Virus record (IMG/VR): IMGVR_UViG_3300027754_000507 | Coordinates: 1-21,275 of that record | From: a virus | Direction: 5' to 3' (one strand) | DNA: 21,275 nucleotides | Part shown: piece by piece, positions 5,352-11,734 of the stretch | Layout of the letters: each line of letters begins with the position of its first letter | How positions within the stretch are numbered: the stretch's first letter is position 1 | Notes under the pieces: model-generated | Told to the model about the DNA's origin: nothing | The model's database searches: none | The model's input: only the letters and a program-made list of their open reading frames with translations | Program-made: the position numbers and the translations under genes

Positions 5352-5508
5352 GAAACCTATGTATAGAGTAGAGATATTGTTCTTTGTGTATGCAGATGAC
5401 GATGATACTGCACTACACAAGGTAACACGCACACTAAGATACGAAGATGACATGGTATGGGCATGGCAAAACACACAACTAGAAAACAAGGGAGAAACAA
5501 ATGAATAA
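5338..5508 (+). CDS. Hypothetical protein, 56 aa
   Basis: Unrecognised small protein (MAGIKKPMYRVEILFFVYADDDDT...). A beta-like hydrophobic strand is followed by an acidic turn, a second strand (HKVTRTLRY) and an acidic/aromatic helix, which suggests a compact domain. It overlaps the transglycosylase by 14 nt and the next gene by 8 nt. TTGGAGAAAG ahead of the ATG is a good ribosome site. Confidence 0.6.
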   Translation: MAGIKKPMYRVEILFFVYADDDDTALHKVTRTLRYEDDMVWAWQNTQLENKGETNE

Positions 5509-6025
5509 AACAGAAACAAAAGCAAAGATAGATGCACTACTACCTACAACTGGACAAGATGAGTACGGACAGTATGAGATAGGTTCACAAGAACAACGCA
5601 AGGCTGCTACATTAGTAGAGTATGCATACAATGCTGATACAATATCAGATGATATGATACCTCATGTGTTGTTAGCACTCAAAGATATACAGATACGGGA
5701 CTATGCAATGGGACTTATAAATCCTAGAGATGATAAAGGCTTATCGTTCTTTAAGTTATTAACAAAGCATGCACCTAAAAACTACAATGCTGCACCTACT
5801 ACACTGCTTGCTCTTGTACACTACGAGAAGCATGAAGATGGTAAAGCAGATGAATTATTACGACCAATGTTAAGAACAAATTATTCATTAGCAAGACTAT
5901 TGAGTAGAGTGTTTGATTCTAACTGGCCTGTTGGTGCATTTGAAGCAATGCGTATGGAACTACACCCTAAAGTAAAAGCAGGTATATTCGGAGAGGAAAC
6001 AGATGACAACAGCAACAAAGAATAA
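5501..6025 (+). CDS. DUF4192-like protein, 174 aa
   Basis: The C-terminal half (about residues 100-150: TTLLALVHYEKHEDGKADEL, then YSLARLLSRVF) resembles the end of DUF4192, an actinobacterial family of unknown function. The resemblance lies in its LLA, G-A-L and LA-LL pattern. The N-terminal part is shorter than in host DUF4192 proteins and less clear. It starts at ATG 5501 after AAGGGAGAAACAA, overlaps the preceding ORF by 8 nt and overlaps the next gene by 23 nt, so translation is coupled to DUF932. Alternative: an unrelated phage helical protein. Confidence 0.6.
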   Translation: MNKTETKAKIDALLPTTGQDEYGQYEIGSQEQRKAATLVEYAYNADTISDDMIPHVLLALKDIQIRDYAMGLINPRDDKGLSFFKLLTKHAPKNYNAAPTTLLALVHYEKHEDGKADELLRPMLRTNYSLARLLSRVFDSNWPVGAFEAMRMELHPKVKAGIFGEETDDNSNKE

Positions 6026-7010
6026 GTCAGCATGGGTAATAGGTGGCACTGCAGTTGAGGCTACCTCTGCTCGTGATGCAGCCATACAAGCAGGACTTAA
6101 CTGGACTGTACGCACAGCACCATTAGCAGCAGAGGCAACGCCTCTGTACATAGACCCAAATGGTGTAACACCAGCCACATACATAGATGTACCTAAGAAG
6201 CAGGCTATTATTCGTGAGGATAACAACACTGTCATAGGTGTGGTAGGTACCAAGTATAAGATGGTTCAGAACATGGAAGTGTTCAACGCATTAGATACAT
6301 TAGTAGACTCAGGTGATGCACGATATACTGCAGCAGGTGAGTTCAATGGTGGCTCTAACATATGGATGCTACTTGAAATACCACAAGGTATCAATGTAGC
6401 CAATGACCCACATGCTGCGTTCCTATTAGTTAAGACATCACATGATGGCTCATCATCAGTAGTAATTAAGCCAATCATTGAGCGCCTATGGTGCGCTAAC
6501 CAAGTCAACGGCTTGATTAGCAAGGGATATGCTAGAGGAACTAAAGGCTACAATGAGTACACATATCGCATGACACATACAACTAACCAAGAACTATCTG
6601 TCAATGACATACGCAACATTACTAACCTAACATATACAGCCATACAAGACTATGAGTTAATAGCAAATGGATTGTTAGGTCGTAAGATGACGCGTGAACA
6701 GACAGTCAACTTCTTCAAAGCAGTATGGCCTCTACCTAGTATAGTAGAAGACAAGCCATACGACTTACTAACTAGAGGTGAGCGCAAGCAACAGACTATA
6801 GCAAGAGATGCACGTGCTAGTGCATGGGCTATCTACTCAGAGTCAGAGACACAAGAGAACATCAGAGGCACAGCCTTCGGTGCATGGCACGCAGTAGTAG
6901 AACATGCTGACCACTATGCAACGGGTGGCGCGTCTCGCCGTGCCGCCGCCACCCTGAGTGGTCGCAATGATAAAGTAAAGACTAAGGCTTTGTCTTTACT
7001 TACTGTATAA
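6003..7010 (+). CDS. DUF932 / phage-plasmid-like protein (TIGR03299 type)
   Basis: The 335-aa length matches the family. The recognisable layout includes VIGVVGTKYKMVQNMEVFNALD (quoted here only in part: GTKYKMVQNMEVF, about residues 81-93). It also includes a PQGINVANDPHAAFLLVKTS region and an IIERLWCANQV stretch near 160-170. The C-terminal part has GTAFGAWHAVVEHADH. DUF932 proteins are widespread in phages and plasmids and are suspected to act in DNA replication or recombination, but no activity is firmly assigned. It overlaps the DUF4192-like gene by 23 nt. The region encoding GGASRRAAATLSG switches to GC-rich codons within an otherwise AT-rich gene. Confidence 0.88.
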   Translation: MTTATKNKSAWVIGGTAVEATSARDAAIQAGLNWTVRTAPLAAEATPLYIDPNGVTPATYIDVPKKQAIIREDNNTVIGVVGTKYKMVQNMEVFNALDTLVDSGDARYTAAGEFNGGSNIWMLLEIPQGINVANDPHAAFLLVKTSHDGSSSVVIKPIIERLWCANQVNGLISKGYARGTKGYNEYTYRMTHTTNQELSVNDIRNITNLTYTAIQDYELIANGLLGRKMTREQTVNFFKAVWPLPSIVEDKPYDLLTRGERKQQTIARDARASAWAIYSESETQENIRGTAFGAWHAVVEHADHYATGGASRRAAATLSGRNDKVKTKALSLLTV

Positions 7011-7097
7011 TTCCGTATGCATACTGCGTAAGCAGCGATAGCGCGGATGCACCTGAGTATGTGGATAAACTACTCACCCAAACAATGAGAGGAACAC
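7011..7097 (+). promoter_or_regulatory. Intergenic gap with palindrome and DnaA-box-like site
   Basis: This 87-bp gap holds a perfect 10-bp palindrome GTATGCATAC (7015-7024) and TGTGGATAA (7060-7068). The latter is the reverse complement of the classical E. coli DnaA box TTATCCACA. It lies between TGAGTA (7054-7059) and TACTCA (7071-7076), a 6-bp inverted repeat. No T-tract terminator follows the DUF932 stop codon. A host-DnaA binding site or a regulator operator is possible. Actinobacterial DnaA often prefers TTGTCCACA, which weakens the first idea. Confidence 0.4.
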
Positions 7098-7541
7098 ATG
7101 AACACAATCACAATATCAGATGGAGAGAGTAACAACGGTGCCATGATTACATACACAGACCATGAGATAGTACGAATGATAGCCGAACTTAAAGACTACA
7201 AGGACAGACAAGAAAGACTTGGAGATGCAAATGTCAACCTCAACAAAGATATCCGTACGCTACGTGAAAAGGTCCGTGACTTCTTCAGTGAAGGTGAATG
7301 GAATGACAATGAGTTCTCAGCAAGTAAGTCTGACATCAATGAGTTACTTGAATCCATTGGTGCAAACAGACTTACATCACAATATGGTGGTTCATTTACC
7401 ATCACTGGCACCTTCCAAGTAGAAGCAGAAGATGAAGATGAAGCAGGAAATATATTCACAGAAAATGTTAATGTTGATTTCTATAATGGTGACATAACTG
7501 TAGATGATGTTAGAGCAGAAGACATAGCAGAAGATTACTAA
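7098..7541 (+). CDS. Hypothetical acidic protein with coiled coil, 147 aa
   Basis: I do not recognise a family. Residues about 20-65 (DHEIVRMIAELKDYKDRQER onward) have heptad-like spacing consistent with a coiled coil. The C-terminal half is beta-rich and very acidic (EAEDEDEAGN, FYNGDITVDDVRAEDIAEDY). The high acidity could indicate a DNA-mimic or a protein-interaction role, but that is speculation. AGAGGAACAC precedes the ATG. Its TAA overlaps the next ATG (TAATG). Confidence 0.75.
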   Translation: MNTITISDGESNNGAMITYTDHEIVRMIAELKDYKDRQERLGDANVNLNKDIRTLREKVRDFFSEGEWNDNEFSASKSDINELLESIGANRLTSQYGGSFTITGTFQVEAEDEDEAGNIFTENVNVDFYNGDITVDDVRAEDIAEDY

Positions 7542-7720
7542 TGAGTAAACAACTACAAGCAGTACTAGACCGTGCTGCCAAAGCATGTGAGCCAGTACTA
7601 CATGAGTTACTAGATGAAATAAATAAACCATCATGGTCATGTCATCTTTGTGGTGCAACCACAACAAATCCAGAGCATATGTTAATTGAATATTTTCATA
7701 TGCCTTGTCCAGAAAAATAA
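7541..7720 (+). CDS. Cys-containing small protein, 59 aa
   Basis: Unrecognised 59-aa protein. A helical N-terminus (about 1-28) is followed by WSCHLCGATTTNPEH and a terminal MPCPEK. The CHLC pair with His46 and Cys56 could form a zinc site. It starts by TAATG overlap with the acidic coiled-coil protein and is the last gene before a structured leader, so it ends this translation chain. Confidence 0.6.
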   Translation: MSKQLQAVLDRAAKACEPVLHELLDEINKPSWSCHLCGATTTNPEHMLIEYFHMPCPEK

Positions 7721-7740
7721 ACTTGGCAACACGCCAGCAT

Positions 7741-7774
7741 CATCATACATAGTCCGTCACACTATGTTATGATG
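7741..7774. repeat. 13-bp inverted repeat overlapping an extended -10
   Basis: CATCATACATAGT (7741-7753) pairs with ACTATGTTATGATG (7761-7774) with one bulged base, around a 7-nt loop. Its 3' arm contains the candidate extended -10 at 7765-7773. That geometry suits an operator over a promoter at least as well as an RNA hairpin. Confidence 0.6.
7765..7773 (+). promoter_or_regulatory. Candidate extended -10 promoter for the replication block
   Basis: TGTTATGAT reads as an extended -10 (TGn followed by TATGAT, five of six matches to TATAAT). No good -35 lies 16-18 bases upstream, as is common for extended -10 promoters. Transcription would begin near 7780, just ahead of the 7783-7829 hairpin and about 70 nt before the exonuclease ATG. 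Confidence 0.4.
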
Positions 7775-7782
7775 AGGGCAGG

Positions 7783-7829
7783 TTAGAGGTGGCAGGGTTT
7801 TGGTTCTCTCCTTGTTCCTGCTCCTCTAA
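7783..7829 (+). promoter_or_regulatory. Structured 5' leader of the exonuclease gene
   Basis: TTAGAGG...GGCAGG (7783-7796) pairs with CCTGC...CCTCTAA (7817-7829) as about 12 bp with small bulges around a 20-nt pyrimidine-rich loop. It ends 21 bases before the ATG, leaving the AAGGGAG ribosome site exposed. It is a candidate regulatory leader or small RNA; no known riboswitch is recognised. Confidence 0.5.
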
Positions 7830-7850
7830 TCTACTTAACAAGGGAGAACT

Positions 7851-8624
7851 ATGACAGTAGAGATAGCAAGAGATAGATACGGTAGACCTATGGTAGTGCC
7901 ACCCAAGGGTGGCAAAGCAGTACCATACACACGCACTACTACAGTTGCAGGTTCATTAGATGATGGGACTGGACTAGTAGCATGGAAGTTACGCATGGCA
8001 GCAGCAGGTTTAACCCTGCGTCCTGACCTATTGCTTGCTGCATCAGCAGCCAGAGAAAATAAGTTAGAGATGGACAAGTTAGTAGAAGATGCTATGGAAG
8101 CAGCAGGTGCTACATCAGCAGCAACTATAGGCACAGCCATACATACACTGACAGAGAAGCACGACAGGGGCGAAGCCCTTGGCGTGATACCAGAAGACTA
8201 TGTTGCAGACATACAGGCGTATGATAATGCAACTAAAAACTTTGAGAATGTATTCATAGAACAGTTCTGCGTGTTAGATAAGTATAAGATTGCAGGCACA
8301 CCTGACCGTATAGTTAGATACAAAGGAGAGTTGTTTATCTCTGACCTAAAGACTGGTAGTATCTCCTACCCAAACAAGATTGCCATGCAGTTAGCCGTGT
8401 ATGCGCACGGCCTGCCGTATGACCCTGCTACGGCAGTCCGTAGCAGTTGGGGTGATGTGAACCAAGAGCGCGGTATCATTGTGCATCTGCCAGCAGGCAG
8501 TGGCAAATGTGAACTGCACTTTGTTGACATCAAGCAAGGATGGAAAGGTATTGAACTAGCAATGAAAGTTCGTACATTCCGAGACACAAAGAAATCCCTA
8601 GTAACATCTATTCAAGGAGAATAA
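7851..8624 (+). CDS. PD-(D/E)XK exonuclease, Cas4/RecB-like
   Basis: Metal-dependent nuclease of the RecB/Cas4 family, 257 aa, likely processing phage DNA ends for replication or recombination. Catalytic landmarks appear in order: GTAIHTLTE with His98, GTPDR with Asp152, FISDLKTG with Asp165 and Lys167, then AMQLAVYAHG with the conserved Gln. There is no cysteine cluster like that of true Cas4 iron-sulphur proteins, so it is closer to a plain RecB-type nuclease. AAGGGAG lies just upstream of the ATG. The gene opens the replication block and is followed without a gap by a zinc-ribbon protein. A pair of alternative hairpins lies within it at 8412-8446. Confidence 0.88.
   Translation: MTVEIARDRYGRPMVVPPKGGKAVPYTRTTTVAGSLDDGTGLVAWKLRMAAAGLTLRPDLLLAASAARENKLEMDKLVEDAMEAAGATSAATIGTAIHTLTEKHDRGEALGVIPEDYVADIQAYDNATKNFENVFIEQFCVLDKYKIAGTPDRIVRYKGELFISDLKTGSISYPNKIAMQLAVYAHGLPYDPATAVRSSWGDVNQERGIIVHLPAGSGKCELHFVDIKQGWKGIELAMKVRTFRDTKKSLVTSIQGE
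8412..8446 (+). repeat. Two mutually exclusive perfect stem-loops in the exonuclease gene
   Basis: CTGCCGTA (8412-8419) pairs with TACGGCAG (8429-8436). CTGCTACGG (8425-8433) pairs with CCGTAGCAG (8438-8446). They share bases 8429-8433, so only one can form at a time. Both stems are perfect, at 8 and 9 bp. The local sequence is more GC-rich than the surrounding gene. Confidence 0.5.
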
Positions 8625-9089
8625 ATGCCAAGTACGGAAGCACCTATCAGCATCACAGTTAAGACAGCAGCAGGCAGTCTCGTTACTGTTCGCGCCGAGA
8701 ACGGCGAAGAACTAGACCAAATAGTAGCACTATCACTAGCATCACTAGCATCAGCAGTGCATGAGTTAGAGGCAGCAGTCAAGCCTACTAACACAGCAGT
8801 ACCACCTAGCCCACAGATAGCAGCAATTGCTACATCATTCGGTGCAACCGATGTTGTTACACAGACAGCACCGTTTGTTCCAGCAGCATACACTCATGTA
8901 ACTGAAGGTCAGCGTCTATGTCCGCATGGTAATATGACACGCATTCATGGAATGACAGGTAAGTTTGGCCCATACAAGGGTTACTTCTGCCCTGCTAAGC
9001 AAGGCGACATGACTAAGTGTACCACTCAATACATCAAAGCAAATCAACCTGAATGGAATAGTTTCCAAGCCGACCAAACAAAGGCATAG
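8625..9089 (+). CDS. Hypothetical protein with C-terminal zinc-ribbon-like domain
   Basis: 154 aa. The N-terminal part is a short beta-rich stretch (ISITVKTAAGSLVTVRAENG) and a helix; an Ala/Pro-rich linker follows. The C-terminal 55 residues contain RLCPHGNMTRI, then YKGYFCPAKQGDMTKC: three cysteines plus a histidine spaced like a zinc finger. Similar end domains occur in actinophage proteins next to Cas4-like nucleases, from memory of those genomes. It starts directly at the exonuclease stop and is followed directly by the helicase-like gene, so a partner role in DNA processing is likely but unproven. Confidence 0.7.
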   Translation: MPSTEAPISITVKTAAGSLVTVRAENGEELDQIVALSLASLASAVHELEAAVKPTNTAVPPSPQIAAIATSFGATDVVTQTAPFVPAAYTHVTEGQRLCPHGNMTRIHGMTGKFGPYKGYFCPAKQGDMTKCTTQYIKANQPEWNSFQADQTKA

Positions 9090-9908
9090 ATGAAAACATT
9101 ACGCCGTAGTATAGGCAAGCCAGAGGTGGGGGGCGAACCACTTGCCCCTCCCTTTCAGGCTTTCCAAAGAGAAGGCATGATACTTAGGCGAGCAGAGGTA
9201 ACTGTAATTGCAGGTACACCTGGCGCAGGCAAGTCATCTATTGCATTACATATCGCAGCAAGACTAAAACAACCTACATTATATTTCTCTGCTGATACTA
9301 ATGCACACACTATGGCTATGCGATTACTCGCTATGAAAGCAAAGATATCTCAAGCACACTCAGAGTATATGCTTAAGACAGACCCAACCAAAGCAGAAGA
9401 ACTCTTACGAGAGTTCTCTAATTTGTACTGGTCATTTGAACCTAGCCCTACACTTAAAGATTTAGATGATGAGGTATCAGCATTTGAAACTATGTGGGGC
9501 AGAAGCCCAACGCTTATCGTTGTAGATAACCTTATGGACATAGCAATAGATGGACACGAAGAGTTCGCTGGCATGCGACAAGTAATGAAAGAGTTGAAGT
9601 ATCTTGCAAGAGATACTAACGCATGCGTATTAGTATTACATCATACTAAAGAAGGTGCACTAGGTTATCCATGTCAGCCACGCTCAGCACTACAGGGCAT
9701 GGTCTCTCAGATACCAGCAATGGTACTAACAGTAGGACAAATGATGCAGGGGCAAGACATATACCTATGTGTAGCCCCTGTTAAAAATCGTTATGGTAAA
9801 GCAGACCATAGCGGTCAGACATATGTCTCACTATCATTTGACCCAGCCTCTATGTATCTTGAAGATATAATGCGTGACTATAGACAACCAGAGATAGTCA
9901 ATGGGTAG
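9090..9908 (+). CDS. RecA/DnaB-type ATPase (replicative helicase-like)
   Basis: Single RecA-fold ATPase of 272 aa, resembling the C-terminal motor of DnaB/Gp4-type helicases without the N-terminal primase-binding domain. The Walker A motif is AGTPGAGKSS (about 41-50). Walker B is LIVVDNLMDI (about 141-150), and a VLVLHHTKEG strand matches the DnaB/RadA sensor region. The gene follows a zinc-ribbon protein without a gap and overlaps the resolvase by 8 nt. Together with the primase downstream it suggests a phage-encoded replisome. A recombinase-loader or RadA-like function is an alternative. Confidence 0.85.
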   Translation: MKTLRRSIGKPEVGGEPLAPPFQAFQREGMILRRAEVTVIAGTPGAGKSSIALHIAARLKQPTLYFSADTNAHTMAMRLLAMKAKISQAHSEYMLKTDPTKAEELLREFSNLYWSFEPSPTLKDLDDEVSAFETMWGRSPTLIVVDNLMDIAIDGHEEFAGMRQVMKELKYLARDTNACVLVLHHTKEGALGYPCQPRSALQGMVSQIPAMVLTVGQMMQGQDIYLCVAPVKNRYGKADHSGQTYVSLSFDPASMYLEDIMRDYRQPEIVNG

Positions 9909-10248
9909 TGCAGCAAAAGCCAAAGGTAGTGGAGCAGAGCGAGATGTAGTTGCATACCTCAAGCAATGGTTTCCTTATGTAGACAGACGCTTGGCTGGTG
10001 CAACCCTAGATAAAGGTGACATCTCTGGTATACCTGGAGTCACAATAGAAATTAAAAACCACGCCAAGATGGACTTGGCGGGGTGGACAGAAGAGTTAAT
10101 AGTTGAGATGACTAATGACAAAGCATGGACAGGCGTAGTGTGGCACAAACGTAAGGGTAGGGGAAGCCCTGAAGATTGGTACTGCACTATGCCTGGCTAT
10201 GTGTATGTAGATTTACTAAGGAGAGCACTTGGACAAACCACAGATTGA
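9901..10248 (+). CDS. Holliday-junction resolvase-like nuclease (Hjc/PD-(D/E)XK)
   Basis: 115-aa nuclease of archaeal Hjc-like or phage resolvase type that would cut branched DNA before packaging. The core is SGAERDVVAYLKQWFP with Glu13, then a basic loop (DRRLAGA), KGDISGIPG with Asp40, and TIEIKNH with Glu50 and Lys52, the ExK of the PD-(D/E)XK fold. The gene starts 8 nt inside the helicase gene and its end overlaps the TTG start of the primase by 20 nt, so translation is coupled. Confidence 0.85.
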   Translation: MGSAAKAKGSGAERDVVAYLKQWFPYVDRRLAGATLDKGDISGIPGVTIEIKNHAKMDLAGWTEELIVEMTNDKAWTGVVWHKRKGRGSPEDWYCTMPGYVYVDLLRRALGQTTD

Positions 10249-10606
10249 AGAGTATCTCAACTACATAGGCGCCACCGTGCCTCCTATGGGCAGCGGTTGG
10301 CGCAAGATGAAGTGCCCGTTCCATGTAGATTCACATGCAAGTGCAGCAGTAAACTATGACAAAGGTGCATTTATATGTCATGGTTGTGGAGTTAAAGGTG
10401 ATGTATACTCACTCATAATGTACAAAGAAGGCGGTGATTTCAGTGAGGCTCTCAAGTTCGCAGCGTCAGTTCTTACTACTGGCGACACAGCAATACGCAG
10501 CAAGGCTAGAACTGGCAACAGATTATCTATTAAGCCGTCATCTGTTGGTAGAAGAAGCAAACATCTTTCATCTGGGAGTGGTCGAAGACCCAATGCCAGG
10601 GCATGA
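10229..10606 (+). CDS. DNA primase, CHC2 zinc-finger part (TTG start)
   Basis: The first part of a DnaG-type primase, 125 aa. The CHC2 zinc finger is complete: MKCPFHVD (Cys29, His32) and FICHGCGVKGD (Cys50, Cys53). FSEALKFAASVL follows, as in DnaG after the finger. The last 45 residues are an R/S/K-rich tail and then a stop. TTG 10229 is supported by AAGGAG six bases upstream. The TOPRIM half lies in another frame (10434-11081), overlapping by 173 nt. Either the two halves are separate subunits, or a +1 (or -2) ribosomal frameshift or a sequencing indel joins them. A bulged 13-bp hairpin lies at 10269-10303, 40 nt after the start. Confidence 0.85.
   Translation: MDKPQIEEYLNYIGATVPPMGSGWRKMKCPFHVDSHASAAVNYDKGAFICHGCGVKGDVYSLIMYKEGGDFSEALKFAASVLTTGDTAIRSKARTGNRLSIKPSSVGRRSKHLSSGSGRRPNARA
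10269..10303 (+). repeat. Bulged 13-bp hairpin near the 5' end of the primase gene
   Basis: GCGCCA, CCG and TGCC (10269-10281) pair with GGCA, CGG and TGGCGC (10289-10303) with two single-base bulges and a 7-nt loop. It begins 40 nt after the TTG start, inside the coding sequence, and is GC-rich compared with flanking codons. It may influence translation of the primase. Confidence 0.45.
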
Positions 10607-11081
10607 ACCATACAAAAACAGACTGGCTATCCCATACATCACGCCATCAGGCGTGGTAGATATTAGATTCAGAGCCTTGCTTCCCGAACAAGAACCTAAG
10701 TATCTTGGTCTAGTAGGTAGCAAGACAACGATGTTTAATACGCAAGCATTATTTGCAGCAAACAAGTACATATGTGTAACCGAAGGAGAGTTCGATTGCA
10801 TCATGATGTCAGTCAAGACAACACATCCAACAGTAGGTATACCAGGGGCTAACAACTGGAAGCCCCACTATGTTAAACTATTAGATGACTTTGAAACAGT
10901 AATAGTATTAGCAGACGGAGACGCAGCAGGACTAGAGTTCGGTAAGAAGATAAGCAGGGAACTAGGCAATGTCAACATCATCAGCATGCCTGATGGTGAG
11001 GATGTCAACAGCATGATAATCAAGAAGGGGAGTAACTGGATACATGAGCGAATCGAACAATGTATTTCCACCATTAGATGA
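10434..11081 (+). CDS. DNA primase, TOPRIM part in a second frame
   Basis: The catalytic half of the primase. The frame is open from just after a TAA at 10416. Convincing protein starts near YAARLELATDYLLSRHLL, a typical DnaG catalytic-core entry, then HEPYKNRLAIPYITPSG. The TOPRIM motifs are CVTEGEFD (Glu117 counted from GTG 10434) and VLADGDAAG (Asp161, Asp163). The start is uncertain: GTG 10434 has AAGAAGG only two bases upstream, which is too close for efficient initiation, and GTG 10443 is an alternative. The frame is +1 relative to the CHC2 ORF. The last 38 nt overlap the next gene. Confidence 0.8.
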   Translation: MISVRLSSSQRQFLLLATQQYAARLELATDYLLSRHLLVEEANIFHLGVVEDPMPGHEPYKNRLAIPYITPSGVVDIRFRALLPEQEPKYLGLVGSKTTMFNTQALFAANKYICVTEGEFDCIMMSVKTTHPTVGIPGANNWKPHYVKLLDDFETVIVLADGDAAGLEFGKKISRELGNVNIISMPDGEDVNSMIIKKGSNWIHERIEQCISTIR

Positions 11082-11358
11082 TAGGTTCTGGGAGCATCTC
11101 AAACACATAGAGTTCTCTATTGGTATACCAATCTCAGAAACCAAGATGCTAAATATCTTAGGAGCACTAGAAGATATATACATTGCACTGGCTAGGGATG
11201 ACATAGAGGATGCAACTATGTGCCTTACGGCACTAGGTGCACTGTTAGTAGCCTCCAAGTATGACAAAGCAGATGAAGTATGGGAAGAATTAGTAGTCAA
11301 AGAAGCAATGCATAACTTCGACAAGCACCTGAAAGAGGTAATAGATGAAGAACAGTGA
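11044..11358 (+). CDS. Hypothetical helical protein, 104 aa
   Basis: I do not recognise a named family. It is predicted nearly all helical, with hydrophobic repeats around LGALEDIYIALARDD and LTALGALLVASKYDKADEVW, ending in a charged tail. The start overlaps the primase end by 38 nt, with GGGGAG about 12 bases upstream. The end overlaps the next gene by 14 nt. The position beside the primase suggests a replication accessory role, by association only. Confidence 0.7.
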   Translation: MSESNNVFPPLDDRFWEHLKHIEFSIGIPISETKMLNILGALEDIYIALARDDIEDATMCLTALGALLVASKYDKADEVWEELVVKEAMHNFDKHLKEVIDEEQ

Positions 11359-11734
11359 TGATGTAGATGTAATCTTAGAAGAACTAGCAAAGATTATGTA
11401 CAAAAAACATCAGGATTATGGTCCAATGAATATTGCTGGAGCACCAGGTGGGCCAATGAATGGGCTGCGAGTACGGATGTATGACAAGTTGGCTAGACTC
11501 ACACACCTTGGAGATAACGACACGCCGAACTACGAAACTATCGAAGATACCCTCATTGACCTAGCAAACTATGCCATAATAGGATTACTAGTCCAACGTG
11601 GACAATGGGAAGGCATACCTAATGGCGCAGCAAAGCAAACGGATAGTGGTCCTAAGCGACCTCCAGATTCCGTACCAAGACAACCGCATAGTGAACACAA
11701 CCCTGGCATTTATCCGAGAGTACAAACCAGATGA
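11345..11734 (+). CDS. DUF1599-like (nucleotide modification associated domain 1) protein
   Basis: 129 aa. Residues about 8-92 show the domain pattern: IMYKKHQDYGP, then GLRVRMYDKLARL and TIEDTLIDLANYAIIG, ending at RGQWEG. This family has been linked by genome context to phage base or nucleotide modification; its own activity is not proven. AAAGAGG precedes the ATG. The last 38 residues (from about GIPNG) look like low-information tail and share 113 nt with the start of the metallophosphoesterase in another frame. A shifted or extended C-terminus is therefore possible. Confidence 0.75.
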   Translation: MKNSDDVDVILEELAKIMYKKHQDYGPMNIAGAPGGPMNGLRVRMYDKLARLTHLGDNDTPNYETIEDTLIDLANYAIIGLLVQRGQWEGIPNGAAKQTDSGPKRPPDSVPRQPHSEHNPGIYPRVQTR

